Shown: positions 18,534-27,663, numbered from the stretch's first letter. The stretch: DNA of 64,000 nucleotides from Micromonospora sp. WMMD1102 (GCF_029626265.1 NZ_JARUBN010000001.1:3100001-3164000); one strand, 5' to 3'. Notes: generated by a model not told the origin, from the letters alone. Numbers and translations: made by a program.

Positions 18534-19691
18534 ATGCGGGACGTGCTGGACGAACTGGACCGTTGGTGGCGGGCGGGCGAGCCGGTCGGGATGGCGACCG
18601 TCGTCGCGACCTGGCGTTCGGCGCCCCGGCAGGCCGGGGCCACCATGTTGGTCGGCCCGGACGGCGCGGCGGTCGGCAGCGTCTCGGGCGGCTGCGTCGA
18701 GGGCGCGGTCTACGACCTGACCCGGCAGGTCACCGCCACCGGCCGGCCGGCCCTGCACCGGTACGGCGTCTCCGACGACGACGCGTTCGCGGTGGGCCTG
18801 ACCTGCGGTGGGGTTCTGGACGTGTACGTCGAACGGGTCGACCCGGCCGGCTTCGGGGAGTTCGCCGAGGTGGCGGCGTCGATCCGGGTTGGCGAGCCGG
18901 TGGCCGTGCTGACCTGCGTGTCGACCGGCGGGGCGGATCCGGACGGGCGGCTCGGCCGGCGGCTGGTGATCTGGCCGGACCGCACCGCCGGCTCCCTCGG
19001 CACCGACCGGCTGGACGCGGCGGCCGCCGACGACGGGCGGGGCCTGCTCGCCGTCGGCCGTACCGGCATCCTCCGGTACGGCTACCACGGCCAGCGCCGC
19101 GGCGACGACCTGCTGCTCTTCGCCGCCTCGTACGCCGCGCCGCCCCGGATGATCGTGTTCGGCGCGATCGATTTCGCCGCCGCGCTGGCCCGGGTCGGCG
19201 CGTTCCTCGGCTACCGCGTCACGGTCTGTGATGCCCGCCCGGTGTTCGCCACCCCGCGCCGGCTGCCGGACGCGCACGAGGTGGTGGTCGACTGGCCACA
19301 CCGCTACCTACGGGCCGAGGCGGAGGCCGGGCGGGTGGACGGGCGCACCGTGGTCTGCGTACTGACCCACGATCCCAAGTTCGACGTGCCGGTGCTGGAG
19401 GTGGCGCTGCGGCTGCCGCTCGGTTACGTCGGGGCGATGGGTTCGCGGCGCACCCACGACGACCGGTTGGCCCGGCTGCGGGCGGCCGGCCTCGACGCCG
19501 ACGAGCTGGGGCGACTCGCCTCTCCGCTCGGGCTGGACCTGGGGGCGCACACCCCGGAGGAGACCGCCGTCAGCATCGCCGCCGAGATCGTCGCCGGCCG
19601 GTGGGGCGGTACCGGCCGCCCGCTGTCGGAGACGGCCGGCCGGATCCACCACGAGACGCCCGCGCCGGAGGGTGCGGCGCCGGTCGGCTGA
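18534..19691 (+). CDS. XdhC/CoxI-family molybdoenzyme maturation protein
   Basis: XdhC proteins bind molybdenum cofactor, help its sulfuration and insert it into xanthine dehydrogenase-type enzymes. This 385-residue protein has the N-terminal XdhC/CoxI domain (ATVVATWRSAPRQAGATMLV, SGGCVEGAV, VGLTCGG) and the C-terminal Rossmann domain (MIVFGAIDFAAALARVGAFL, VTVCDARPVF, LTHDPKFDVP, GAMGSRRTHDDR). No molybdenum hydroxylase genes lie nearby, so its client is elsewhere, possibly the Mo/W formate dehydrogenase implied by the NrfD fragment. ATG 18534 is used. Confidence 0.9.
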   Translation: MRDVLDELDRWWRAGEPVGMATVVATWRSAPRQAGATMLVGPDGAAVGSVSGGCVEGAVYDLTRQVTATGRPALHRYGVSDDDAFAVGLTCGGVLDVYVERVDPAGFGEFAEVAASIRVGEPVAVLTCVSTGGADPDGRLGRRLVIWPDRTAGSLGTDRLDAAAADDGRGLLAVGRTGILRYGYHGQRRGDDLLLFAASYAAPPRMIVFGAIDFAAALARVGAFLGYRVTVCDARPVFATPRRLPDAHEVVVDWPHRYLRAEAEAGRVDGRTVVCVLTHDPKFDVPVLEVALRLPLGYVGAMGSRRTHDDRLARLRAAGLDADELGRLASPLGLDLGAHTPEETAVSIAAEIVAGRWGGTGRPLSETAGRIHHETPAPEGAAPVG

Positions 19692-19849
19692 CCCGCGCCG
19701 GGTCCCGGCGGGGCCGATCCGGGTCTGCGCGCCGTGGAACTCCCGCCCAGCCCGGTCTAGCGGTGGACGTCGATCCTCTGGTAAGAATTCCTTCAATCTC
19801 CTCCGCCGTCATCAAAGAAACCTTCATCCTCCGTTTCTGGAGGTCCACC

Positions 19850-20965
19850 GTGACCGGCATCCCCCTGTCCCGCCGTGACGTCGTACGCGGCGCGGTGTTC
19901 CTCGGCGTCGGCGCCGCCACCGGCGGCCTGTCGATCGCCGGCGCACCGCCCGCGCTGGCGGCGCCCGACGAGGCGGCCGCGCTCGCCGTCCCCGTTCCCA
20001 CCATCGCCAGCTGCGCCACCTGGGGTGCCCGGTCACCGGGTTCGCTCAGCGTGATCTCGTCCTCGCCCGACAAGATCGTGATCCACCACACCGCCGGTTC
20101 GAACACCACCAACTACACCCAGGCGCAGGCCTTCGCGATGGCCCGCAGCATCCAGAACTTCCACATGGACGGCAACGGCTGGTCCGACTCCGGGCAGCAC
20201 TTCACCATCAGCCGGGGCGGCTACGTCATGGAGGGCCGGCACAACAGCCTTTCCCGGCTGCGCGCCGGCAGCGGCATGGTGGTCGGGGCGCACTGCCCGG
20301 GCCAGAACGACAAGGGCATCGGCATCGAGAACGAGGGCACCTACACCAGTGCCACCCCGCCGGCCGCGCTCTGGGACAGCCTGGTGGCGTTCTGCGCGTA
20401 CGTCTGCGACCAGTACGGCATCGCCGCGTCCCGGATCTACGGGCACCGGGACTACGTCGCCACCGCCTGCCCCGGCAACGTGCTCTACGGCATGCTCCCG
20501 CAGTTGCGGGCCGACGTCGCCGACGCGCTGGCCGGGGGCGGCACCCCGCCGCCGGCGTTCAGCGCGATCGTCGACAACACCACCACCGGCCGGTTCACCG
20601 CCAGCGCGAACTGGCGCACCTCGACGTACTCCACCGAACGCTACGGCGCCGACTACCGGTACGCCGACCCGGCCGCGACCAGTGACGTGGCCTACTACCA
20701 GGTGAACATCCCGGCCGAGGGGACCTACCGGATCGACGCCTGGTATCCGGGCATCGCCGGCTACAACACCGCCACCCCGTACGTCGTGCTGGCCAAGGGC
20801 GGGAACCAGACGGTGGTCGTCGACCAGAGCACCGGTGGCGGGGCGTGGCGCTCGCTGGGCACCTTCACGCTGACCGCCGGGGACCGGAACGTGGTCGGGG
20901 TGAGCCGGTGGAGCGGCGCCGCCGGGTACGTGGTCGCCGACGCCGTCCGGGTCACCCGGGTCTGA
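19850..20965 (+). CDS. Secreted N-acetylmuramoyl-L-alanine amidase with C-terminal binding domain
   Basis: This 371-residue protein starts at GTG 19850 behind TGGAGG. A Tat signal is visible ([20 protein letters not shown], ending ALAAP). Residues about 50-220 are a PGRP/amidase_2 domain with zinc ligands in KIVIHHTAG and [12 protein letters not shown], which cleaves the MurNAc-L-Ala bond of peptidoglycan. The last 135 residues are a golvesin/xanthan-lyase-like beta domain ([35 protein letters not shown]), probably wall or carbohydrate binding. It could act with the secreted muramidase NamZ 5 kb upstream. Confidence 0.9.
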   Translation: MTGIPLSRRDVVRGAVFLGVGAATGGLSIAGAPPALAAPDEAAALAVPVPTIASCATWGARSPGSLSVISSSPDKIVIHHTAGSNTTNYTQAQAFAMARSIQNFHMDGNGWSDSGQHFTISRGGYVMEGRHNSLSRLRAGSGMVVGAHCPGQNDKGIGIENEGTYTSATPPAALWDSLVAFCAYVCDQYGIAASRIYGHRDYVATACPGNVLYGMLPQLRADVADALAGGGTPPPAFSAIVDNTTTGRFTASANWRTSTYSTERYGADYRYADPAATSDVAYYQVNIPAEGTYRIDAWYPGIAGYNTATPYVVLAKGGNQTVVVDQSTGGGAWRSLGTFTLTAGDRNVVGVSRWSGAAGYVVADAVRVTRV

Positions 20966-21052
20966 CCCCCGCCCGGCGCCACCCGCCGGTCCACGCATCA
21001 TCGGCGGGCCGGCGGGTATCGGCGTACCGGAGCCGGTTACGGGGGTGGGGGA

Positions 21053-21445
21053 GTGCGGTACGACGAGTTCGTCGCCAAGGTGCGCGACCGGGGCGAGTAC
21101 GCCGATCCGGCGGAGGCGGAACGGGTGACCCATCTGGTGCTCGGAATCCTCGCCCAGCGGTTGTCCCCGGACGAGGCGGAGGACCTGGCCGCGCAGTTGC
21201 CCGGACCGCTGGCCGCGACCCTGATCTCGGCCGGTCAGGGCGCGGCGGGCGCCTTCGGGTCCCGGGAGTTCCTCGGCCGGATCGCGACCGGGGCGGGCGC
21301 GACCGCCCGGACCGCCGAGTGGGACGCCAGCGCCGTGCTGTGCACCGTGGCGGAGGCCATCTCCGGCGGTGAGCTCAACGACGTGCTGACCCAGCTCCCG
21401 TCCGGGTATGCCACCCTCTTCGGCCGCGCCGGCCTGAGCGGCTGA
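21053..21445 (+). CDS. DUF2267 protein
   Basis: This 130-residue protein starts at GTG 21053 behind a G-rich site (GGGGGA). DUF2267 motifs are visible: MRYDEFVAKVRDRGEY, VTHLVLGILAQRLSPDEAEDLAAQLPGPL and FLGRIA, with the repeated LAQRL...LPSG pattern at the C-terminus (LNDVLTQLPSGYATLF). Members are small helical proteins of unknown function, sometimes linked to stress. It is a single gene. Confidence 0.85.
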   Translation: MRYDEFVAKVRDRGEYADPAEAERVTHLVLGILAQRLSPDEAEDLAAQLPGPLAATLISAGQGAAGAFGSREFLGRIATGAGATARTAEWDASAVLCTVAEAISGGELNDVLTQLPSGYATLFGRAGLSG

Positions 21446-21800
21446 CTCAAGGCGACCGGCCAACTCTTCCACCAGCTCGCCCGTGGGCGGCCGGACCCGA
21501 AATTGCGAGCTAGCGTCCTAGGATGCTTTACGGGAAGTGGCACCGGTCACACCGGAACGGGCGAAACAACAAGAGACCGGACACGGACGGCCGGTCCGAA
21601 ATCGGGGCGGATATAGTGGCACGGCAATTGAGCAGCCACGGGAGCCGAATGCGCCGTAACCGTGGCTGCGTCAGATGCCGGTGTTCGTCCGGAATGCAGC
21701 AGGCGTTGTCGGGGCAGAGGCCGGTCGGAGTACGCACCGGTTTCTGGACCGCCCTCCGCCACAGCGCGGACGCCGGGCCGTGGCGTTGGAGGGAGGTTCG
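21446..21800. other. Intergenic with promoter-like element before pgsA-type gene
   Basis: About 355 bases without a convincing gene. A/T content rises around 21500-21630. TATAGT at 21612-21617 could be a -10 element for the long downstream operon, but no good -35 is seen. The frame upstream of 21801 lacks a ribosome site. Confidence 0.45.
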
Positions 21801-22451
21801 GTGTCGCGTCGGCCGGCGCGGGCGGGTGACCCCCAGCCAACCGCTGACGCCGCCGCCGGGCCCGTCGGCCCAGCGTGGCGGATCCTCACCGTCCCCAACC
21901 TGATCAGCTTCGTCCGGCTGCTCGGCGTACCCCTCTTCCTCTACCTGTTCCTGGTCGCCGGTGCGGACGTGGCCGCCGTGGTCGTACTCGCCGTCGGCGG
22001 CATGAGCGACTGGGTGGACGGCTTCGTCGCCCGGCGGCTGCGCCAGGTCAGCCGGCTCGGCGAGCTGCTCGACCCGGTCGCCGACCGGCTCTACATCCTG
22101 GCCACCCTGGTCGCGCTGACCGTCCGCGACGTGGTGCCGTGGCAGTTCACCGTCGCGCTGCTCGCCCGGGACGTGGTGATGACGGCCAACCTCGCCGTGC
22201 TGCGCTGGTACGGCTACCGTCCGCCGCCGGTGCACTATCTCGGCAAGACCGCGACGTTCGTCCTGCTGGCCGCTTTTCCGGTGCTGCTGCTCGCGGCTAC
22301 GGTGCCCGGGGCGGCTACCGTCGCCGGGGCGATCGGCTGGGGGCTGGCACTGTGGGGACTGGGCCTGTACTGGCTGGCCGGCGGGCTCTACCTGGGCCAG
22401 ACGGGGCGGCTGGTCCGGGCGGCCCGCTCGGCGCGGGCGGAGGTGGGATGA
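21801..22451 (+). CDS. CDP-alcohol phosphatidyltransferase family protein
   Basis: This membrane enzyme transfers a phosphatidyl group from CDP-diacylglycerol to an alcohol. The invariant signature DGx2ARx8Gx3Dx3D is complete in DGFVARRLRQVSRLGELLDP and the following VADR. About five to six membrane segments follow or surround it. GTG 21801 has GGAGGGAGG upstream and is preferred over an ATG at 21675. The 216-residue product resembles PgsA-like synthases, but the alcohol (glycerol phosphate, inositol phosphate or other) cannot be told. Its stop overlaps the next ATG (ATGA). It heads a conserved actinobacterial operon. Confidence 0.88.
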   Translation: MSRRPARAGDPQPTADAAAGPVGPAWRILTVPNLISFVRLLGVPLFLYLFLVAGADVAAVVVLAVGGMSDWVDGFVARRLRQVSRLGELLDPVADRLYILATLVALTVRDVVPWQFTVALLARDVVMTANLAVLRWYGYRPPPVHYLGKTATFVLLAAFPVLLLAATVPGAATVAGAIGWGLALWGLGLYWLAGGLYLGQTGRLVRAARSARAEVG

Positions 22452-23350
22452 CCGAGCAGGGCAAGCGGACGTACGCGGCCGATTTCCTGACCGAACTGTT
22501 CCAGAACCCCCTCGACCCCGGGTACGCCGACGCGGCCGAACGACGTCGGCGCGGCGGGCCGGTCACCGGGTGGCGCCGGTCCACGCCCCGGGCGGTGACC
22601 CTGGTGACCCTGGTGGTGCTGGGGCTGCTGCTGGCGATGGCGTACCGGCAGACGATGGCGGCGGAGCCGAGCCGGAGCAAGGCACGGGCCGGGCTGGTGA
22701 CCCAGATCAAGCAGCGGGAGGCGGAGAACGCCGAGCTGACCGGGCGGGCCGACCGGTTGCGTGCGGAGGTGCTCCGGCAGCGGGACGCGGCGCTCTCCGG
22801 GAGCGCGGCCGCGAGACTGCGGAACCTCGAGGCGGCGACCGGGCTGGGCCGGGTCCGCGGCGACGGGCTGGTGGTGCGGGTCGCGGACGCGCCGGAGAAG
22901 TCGGACGGGGTCACCGCGGCCGGTGGCCCGAATCTCGGTCGGGTGCTGGACCGGGATCTGCAGGACATCGCGAACGCGTTGTGGAGCGGCGGGGCGGAGG
23001 CGGTCTCGATAAACGGGCAGCGGCTGACCGCCACCTCGACGATCCGGGCGGCGGGCGGGGCGATCCTGGTCGACTTCAAGCCGGTGGTCGGACCGTACGA
23101 GGTGTCCGCGATCGGTCCGGGCCAGTTGGAGCGGCGGTTCCGGGACAGCGAGGCGGCGCGGTTGCTGGACAGCGTCTCCGAGGAGTACGGGATGTCGTTC
23201 GAGTTCCGTCGGGTCGACGACCTGACCCTGCCGGCCGCGACGGAGCCGCGGCTGCGCTATGCCACACCTTCGCCCGAGGCGACGCCGGTGCCGTCCGGCT
23301 CGTCGGCGGGTGGCGGAGGGTCCCCGAGTCCGCTTGGAGGCGGCCGATGA
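22448..23350 (+). CDS. DUF881 membrane-anchored protein
   Basis: This 300-residue protein has a cytoplasmic N-terminus, one membrane helix (about residues 48-67, VTLVTLVVLGLLLAMAY), a coiled coil with RAENAELTGRADRLRAEVL-like heptads, and a DUF881 domain (GDGLVVRVAD, ISINGQRLTATS-like AVSINGQRLTATSTIR, VGPYEVSAIGP). DUF881 proteins occur in actinobacteria and Firmicutes in pairs around the Sbp gene, as here. The role is unknown; cell-envelope or division functions are suspected from conserved linkage. The C-terminal tail is Pro/Ser/Gly-rich. Confidence 0.87.
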   Translation: MTEQGKRTYAADFLTELFQNPLDPGYADAAERRRRGGPVTGWRRSTPRAVTLVTLVVLGLLLAMAYRQTMAAEPSRSKARAGLVTQIKQREAENAELTGRADRLRAEVLRQRDAALSGSAAARLRNLEAATGLGRVRGDGLVVRVADAPEKSDGVTAAGGPNLGRVLDRDLQDIANALWSGGAEAVSINGQRLTATSTIRAAGGAILVDFKPVVGPYEVSAIGPGQLERRFRDSEAARLLDSVSEEYGMSFEFRRVDDLTLPAATEPRLRYATPSPEATPVPSGSSAGGGGSPSPLGGGR

Positions 23351-23679
23351 TCGCTGTGCTCGCGTTGTTCGCCGGGGTGCTGCTCGGCGTCTGGCTGGAT
23401 CCGACGGTGCCGTCGGCGCTCCAGCCGTACCTGCCGATCGCCGTGGTGGCGGCGCTGGACGCGGTGTTCGGCGGGGTGCGGGCCAAGCTCGACGGGATTT
23501 TCGACGACAAGCAGTTCGTGATCTCGTTCATCTCGAACGTGCTGGTCGCCGGGCTCATCGTCTATCTGGGTGACCAGCTCGGTGTCGGTGGGCAGTTGTC
23601 CACCGGTGTCGTGGTCGTCCTGGGTGTCCGGATCTTCGGCAACGTGGCGGCCATACGTCGGCACCTGTTCCGGGCGTAG
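23347..23679 (+). CDS. sbp: Sbp/DUF1290 small basic membrane protein
   Basis: This 110-residue protein has three hydrophobic segments and the conserved block LDAVFGGVRAKLDGIFDDKQ, diagnostic of Sbp (DUF1290), a small integral membrane protein first noted beside ftsZ loci in Bacillus. Its ATG overlaps the DUF881 stop (ATGA), and a second DUF881 gene follows after 11 bases. The DUF881-Sbp-DUF881 triplet is conserved in actinobacteria. Confidence 0.88.
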   Translation: MIAVLALFAGVLLGVWLDPTVPSALQPYLPIAVVAALDAVFGGVRAKLDGIFDDKQFVISFISNVLVAGLIVYLGDQLGVGGQLSTGVVVVLGVRIFGNVAAIRRHLFRA

Positions 23680-23690
23680 GTTCGACGGCG

Positions 23691-24776
23691 ATGGCGGAAG
23701 CGAGCGAGCGGAACGAGTCGGCCGAGTCGGCCGAGGTGGTCGGGCGGGCGGCGCCGGACGGGCGGCCGGCGGGGGACGACGTGTCGGCCGTGTCGGCGGC
23801 GCCGGGTGCCGGGTCGGAGTATCCGGGTGGGCCGGGGTCGGCCGGTGCCGAGGTGTCGGGCGCGGACCCGGGCACCGTGCCGGACGAGGACGGCCCGACG
23901 GAGCGGTTGTCGAGGGGCGACGGCCCGCCGCAGCGGTTGGCGGCCGAGTCGCTGGCGGGCGAGGACGGCCCGACGGTGCCGTTGCCGGGCCGGGACGAGA
24001 TGGTGTCGGTCGGTGCCGAGACGGTGCCGATCCGGAGCGGGGTGTCGGCTGCCGGGCCGGTCGCGCCGGTGCGTCGGCTGCTGCGCCGGTTGACGGCGGC
24101 GAACGCGATGATCGCGGTGTTGCTGGCGTTGCTGGGTTTCACCCTCGTGGTGCAGTTGCGGACCAACTCCACGGACGCGTCGCTGGAGACGGCCCGCCAG
24201 GAGGACCTGGTGCGGATCCTGTCGGATCTGGAGGCGCAGGAGGAGCGGGTCCGGCAGGACATCGCGGGCCTGGAGGAGAGTCAGCGGCAGTTGAACTCCG
24301 GTGCGGAGGGCCGGCAGGCGGCGTTGGACGAGGCGACCCGGCGGGCCGACGAACTGGGCATCCTGGCGGGGACGTTGCCGGCTCGTGGGCCGGGGTTGAC
24401 GGTCGGGTTCATGCCGGTGAGCAAGCCGATCGCGGCATCCCGGGTGTTGGACGCGGTGCAGGAGCTGCGTGGTGCCGGGGCGGAGGCGATGCAGATCTCC
24501 GGTGCCGACGGTGCCACGGTGCGGATCGTCGCGTCGACGTACTTCCTCGACGCGGACGGCGGGATCTCGGTGAGTGGACGGCGGTTGACCGGACCGTACA
24601 TGATCACCGTGATCGGTGATCCGAAGACGATGCAAACCGCACTGAACATCCCGGGCGGGGTGGTGGCATCGGTCAGCGGGGACGGCGGTAACGTGGCGAT
24701 CCAGGAGCGGGAGATGGTCGACGTGTCGGCCGTCAGCTCGCCGAAGGACCTGCAACATGCGCGTCCGGTCTCCTGA
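23691..24776 (+). CDS. Second DUF881 protein with long disordered N-terminus
   Basis: This 361-residue protein begins with about 125 residues of low-complexity Ser/Gly/Ala/Asp sequence, then a membrane helix (AMIAVLLALLGFTLVVQL), a coiled coil (about 155-220) and the DUF881 domain (ARGPGLTVGFMP, AMQISGADGATVRIVASTYF, TGPYMITVIGDP). The N-terminal extension is acidic and longer than in the first paralogue, and is probably cytoplasmic. It is the third member of the DUF881-Sbp-DUF881 block and is likely to form a complex with its neighbours. Confidence 0.86.
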   Translation: MAEASERNESAESAEVVGRAAPDGRPAGDDVSAVSAAPGAGSEYPGGPGSAGAEVSGADPGTVPDEDGPTERLSRGDGPPQRLAAESLAGEDGPTVPLPGRDEMVSVGAETVPIRSGVSAAGPVAPVRRLLRRLTAANAMIAVLLALLGFTLVVQLRTNSTDASLETARQEDLVRILSDLEAQEERVRQDIAGLEESQRQLNSGAEGRQAALDEATRRADELGILAGTLPARGPGLTVGFMPVSKPIAASRVLDAVQELRGAGAEAMQISGADGATVRIVASTYFLDADGGISVSGRRLTGPYMITVIGDPKTMQTALNIPGGVVASVSGDGGNVAIQEREMVDVSAVSSPKDLQHARPVS

Positions 24777-24845
24777 CCGGGTGCGGTCGGGGCGGCGGCT
24801 CGGCGTCCCGGATATCTGGCTGGTGTGACGGAGAAGGACGCGTCT

Positions 24846-25226
24846 GTGATTCCTGAGGACCTGCGGTACACCGCGGAGCACGAGTGGGTGGCCGGCGACG
24901 GCAGCGGTCCGGTGCGGGTGGGCATCACCCACTTCGCGCAGGACGCTTTGGGCGACATCGTGTATGTCCAGCTGCCCGACGAGGGTGTGACGGTGCAGGC
25001 CGGCGAATCGTTTGGTGAGGTCGAGTCGACCAAGAGCGTCTCGGAGATCTACGCACCGTTGACCGGTACGGTGGTGGCCCGTAACGAGCAGCTCACGGAC
25101 ACCCCCGAGGTGATCAACACCGATCCGTACGGGTCGGGGTGGCTGGTCGAGATCGCGCCTGCCGACGCGTCGGCGGTGGCGGGTCTGCTGTCCGCCGGGG
25201 CCTATCGGGAACTGACCGAGAGCTGA
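24846..25226 (+). CDS. gcvH: Glycine cleavage system H protein
   Basis: The H protein carries a lipoyl arm that shuttles the aminomethyl group between GcvP and GcvT. The product (126 aa from GTG 24846) has YTAEHEWV, GITHFAQDALGDIVYVQLP and the lipoylation site ESTKSVSEIYAP with Lys63. GTG 24846 has GGAGAAGGA 7 bases upstream and gives the usual length; GTG 24825 would add 7 residues. Its partner gcvP is about 19 kb away under a glycine riboswitch. The gcvH-garA neighbourhood matches Mycobacterium (Rv1826-Rv1827). Confidence 0.94.
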   Translation: MIPEDLRYTAEHEWVAGDGSGPVRVGITHFAQDALGDIVYVQLPDEGVTVQAGESFGEVESTKSVSEIYAPLTGTVVARNEQLTDTPEVINTDPYGSGWLVEIAPADASAVAGLLSAGAYRELTES

Positions 25227-25441
25227 TCGTGGTGACGCCGTCGCGTGGTTGTGTCCGCGCGTCTGGTTGCCCTGTATTTCGGCGCTGGCTAGGCTCGCCC
25301 AGTCGACCGAGAACCAATAGTTGCGCGTTGCGGAATTTGCCTTCCCGGGCACGGGGGAGCCAGCCGCTGGGCCGCTAGGGCGCCCGGCGGCCAGACCCGT
25401 AACACCCGACGCCGACCGAACAGATCCGTGAGGTGGTCCCA

Positions 25442-25894
25442 ATGACGCGCCCAGACGACGAGTTCCCCCCGCTCGACGTCACATCGACGCTGAACCTCGG
25501 TTCTCTCGACGAGATGTTGGAGGGGCCCGAGACCGACGTCGTTCCGAGCCGGATGTCCGGCTCGCTGCCGCCGGGGATGGCGTTGCTGGTGGTCCGGCGG
25601 GGTCCGAACGCCGGCGCCCGGTTCCTGTTGGACCACGATGTGACGACGAGCGGCCGGCACCCGGACAGTGACATCTTCCTGGACGACGTCACGGTGTCCC
25701 GTCGGCACGCCGAGTTCCACCGGGACGGTGGCACGTTCACGGTCCGGGACGTGGGCAGCCTGAACGGGACGTACGTGAACCGGGAGCGGGTCGAGGCAGC
25801 GACGCTGAGCAACGGCGACGAGGTCCAGGTCGGCAAGTTCCGGCTGGTCTTCATCGCCGGTCCGCGTCCGGAGGAGGGGGCCGTCCGGGGGTGA
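25442..25894 (+). CDS. garA: FHA-domain metabolic regulator GarA
   Basis: GarA binds and inhibits TCA-cycle enzymes such as 2-oxoglutarate decarboxylase and glutamate dehydrogenase until Ser/Thr kinases (PknB/PknG) phosphorylate its N-terminal threonines. This 150-residue protein has a Thr/Ser site near the N-terminus (DVTSTLNLGSLDE) and a C-terminal FHA domain with GRHPDSDIFLDDVTVSRRHA and GSLNGTYVN. ATG 25442 is used; the in-frame GTG at 25433 is 3 codons earlier. The gene overlaps the following MerR gene by 4 bases. The phosphosite motif differs from the mycobacterial ETTS. Confidence 0.93.
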   Translation: MTRPDDEFPPLDVTSTLNLGSLDEMLEGPETDVVPSRMSGSLPPGMALLVVRRGPNAGARFLLDHDVTTSGRHPDSDIFLDDVTVSRRHAEFHRDGGTFTVRDVGSLNGTYVNRERVEAATLSNGDEVQVGKFRLVFIAGPRPEEGAVRG

Positions 25895-26661
25895 GCGAGC
25901 GTGCGGCGGCGGCTGTTCCCGGCCCGGGGGCGGCCGCTCGGAACCAGCCGTTGATGAGTATCGGCGAGGTGCTGGCGCAGCTTCGGGTGGAGTTTCCCGA
26001 CACCACGATCTCGAAGCTGCGTTTTCTGGAGTCCGAGGGTCTGGTCGAGCCGCAGCGCACACCGGCGGGTTACCGCAAGTACAGCTGGGATGACGTGGCG
26101 CGGCTGCGGTTCGTGTTGACCGCCCAGCGTGACCAGTACCTGCCGTTGCGGGTGATCCGGGAGCAGTTGGCGGAGGCGGACCGGGACGGGCTGCCGGGTC
26201 CGGAGCGGCCTCGACCGTCGCTGGTGGCGGTCGGTCCGGATGGTGCGGTGCCGGGTCGGGATGTGGCGGCCCCGGTTGGTGAGCCGGCGGAGACCCGGTT
26301 GGACCGGACCGAGTTGTTGTCCCGCAGTGGCCTCGCCGAGGGGTTGCTCGCGGAGTTGGAGCGGATGGGCCTGTTGGTGTCGCAGCCACCCGGCTGGTAT
26401 GACGCGGACGCGCTGGTGATCGCGCAGGCGGTGGCCGGTTTGGCGGCGTACGGGTTGGAGCCGCGGCATCTGCGCGGTTACCGGACGGCGGCGGATCGCG
26501 AGGTGGGGCTGTTCGCGCAGTTGGTGGCGCCGTTGGCCCGGCAGAGCGATCCGGCGGCCCGGGCGCGGGCGGCGGAGGCGGCGCGGGAGCTGGTGGGCCT
26601 GTCGCAGCGGCTGCACGGTGCGCTGGTCCGGGTGGGGTTGCGCGGAACGTTGGGCCGGTGA
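25891..26661 (+). CDS. ftsR: MerR-family regulator (FtsR / Rv1828 type)
   Basis: GTG 25891 overlaps the garA stop. Residues about 20-85 are a MerR-type winged helix (MSIGEVLAQLRVEFPDTTIS, KLRFLESEGLVEPQRTPAGYRKY). The rest is helical, without the cysteines of metal sensors. Position after garA and length (256 aa) match Rv1828 and FtsR of Corynebacterium glutamicum, which activates ftsZ. A Pro/Gly-rich loop separates DNA-binding and C-terminal domains. The target here is inferred by homology only. Confidence 0.85.
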   Translation: MSERAAAAVPGPGAAARNQPLMSIGEVLAQLRVEFPDTTISKLRFLESEGLVEPQRTPAGYRKYSWDDVARLRFVLTAQRDQYLPLRVIREQLAEADRDGLPGPERPRPSLVAVGPDGAVPGRDVAAPVGEPAETRLDRTELLSRSGLAEGLLAELERMGLLVSQPPGWYDADALVIAQAVAGLAAYGLEPRHLRGYRTAADREVGLFAQLVAPLARQSDPAARARAAEAARELVGLSQRLHGALVRVGLRGTLGR

Positions 26662-26982
26662 GCCGCCGGGCGGGCGTGCGTCCCGTCCCGGGCGGTGCTG
26701 GGTGTTCTTCGGTGGGGTTGTCCGGTGCGGCGGTGCTGACCGGCCGCACCGGGCGGGTCCGGGTGGCGGGCCGGGGCGCCGTGTGCAGAAGATCTGCGGC
26801 GGCGGGCGTGGCGTAGGCTTCCCGGGGTAACCCGTGTGGTGCGGATGTGGGCGGCGCGGGTGGGACGGGGTTATCCGAGCCCGTGTACCGTGCAGGGAAG
26901 GGGCATACCGCCCCCGGCGGCGGGTAGCATCGGCCGCCGCAGGGACGGTGGTGGCGAAGACGACGGCGACACGGAGGCGGCG
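26662..26982. other. Intergenic with GGGGTAACCC motif
   Basis: About 320 bases between the FtsR-like gene and the bifunctional nuclease gene. GGGGTAACCC occurs at 26824-26833, and a related GGGGTTATCC near 26867. No gene is evident; an in-frame extension of the downstream ORF lacks a ribosome site. Probably the promoter region of the nuclease gene. Confidence 0.5.
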
Positions 26983-27447
26983 GTGCGCGAGCTGAGCGTG
27001 GTCGGGGTTCGGGTGGAGCTTCCCACGAACCAACCGATCGTCCTGCTCAGAGAGGTCGAGGGCGACCGTTATCTGCCGATCTGGATCGGGGCGGTGGAGG
27101 CTACCGCGATCGCCTACGAGCAGCAGGGGGTCAAGCCGGCCCGGCCGTTGACCCACGACCTGCTCCGGGACATCCTCGCCGCGGTGCAGGCGCCGCTGCG
27201 GGCGGTGGAGATCGTGGAGTTGAAGGAGAACGTCTTCTATGCCGACCTGCTGATCGGGGACGGTCTGCGGGTGTCGGCCCGGCCGTCGGACTCGATCGCG
27301 TTGGCGTTGCGGGTGGGTGCGCCGATCCGTTGTGCGGAGCAGGTGCTCACCGAGGCCGGGATCATCATCCCGGACGAGCAGGAGGACGAGGTGGAGAAGT
27401 TCCGGGAGTTCCTGGAGCAGGTCCGCCCAGAGGACTTCGCCGGCTGA
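26983..27447 (+). CDS. Bifunctional nuclease family protein (DUF151)
   Basis: This 154-residue DUF151 protein starts at GTG 26983 with GGAGG 5 bases upstream. Motifs: VRELSVVGVRVELPTNQPIV, LREVEGDRYLPIWIGAVEATAIA, RPLTHDLLRDIL and ARPSDSIALALRVGAPI. Plant members have DNase/RNase activity, which gave the family name; the bacterial role is unclear. The orthologue in Mycobacterium (Rv1829) occupies the same place between the two MerR genes. The C-terminus is acidic (DEQEDEVEKFREFLEQV). Confidence 0.9.
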   Translation: MRELSVVGVRVELPTNQPIVLLREVEGDRYLPIWIGAVEATAIAYEQQGVKPARPLTHDLLRDILAAVQAPLRAVEIVELKENVFYADLLIGDGLRVSARPSDSIALALRVGAPIRCAEQVLTEAGIIIPDEQEDEVEKFREFLEQVRPEDFAG

Positions 27448-27518
27448 GGTGCTGGGGTGCGGGCTGGCGGCCCGGCCGCGCCGGTCGTCGGGTAGTCGGC
27501 TAACGATCGATGGGCCGT

Positions 27519-27580
27519 GGGGTAACCCTGCGGTGATCCCCGAGTGCGGCGTGTCGCGGCATTTCCTGCGGGGTAACCCT
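27519..27580. promoter_or_regulatory. Paired GGGGTAACCCT motifs upstream of ResR-like gene
   Basis: Identical 11-mers GGGGTAACCCT lie at 27519-27529 and 27570-27580, 51 bases apart, about 85-145 bases before the second MerR gene. The same 10-mer core is found upstream of the nuclease gene (26824-26833). The motif is nearly palindromic and is a candidate operator of one of the two flanking MerR proteins. This is inference from repetition and position. Confidence 0.45.
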
Positions 27581-27663
27581 TCAGCCGGGCTATAGGGTTG
27601 GCCTGTCGAGGGGTGAACGTCGGCGGAAACGGCGTGTCACCGCACGGGCGGGGAGGTTGTCCG

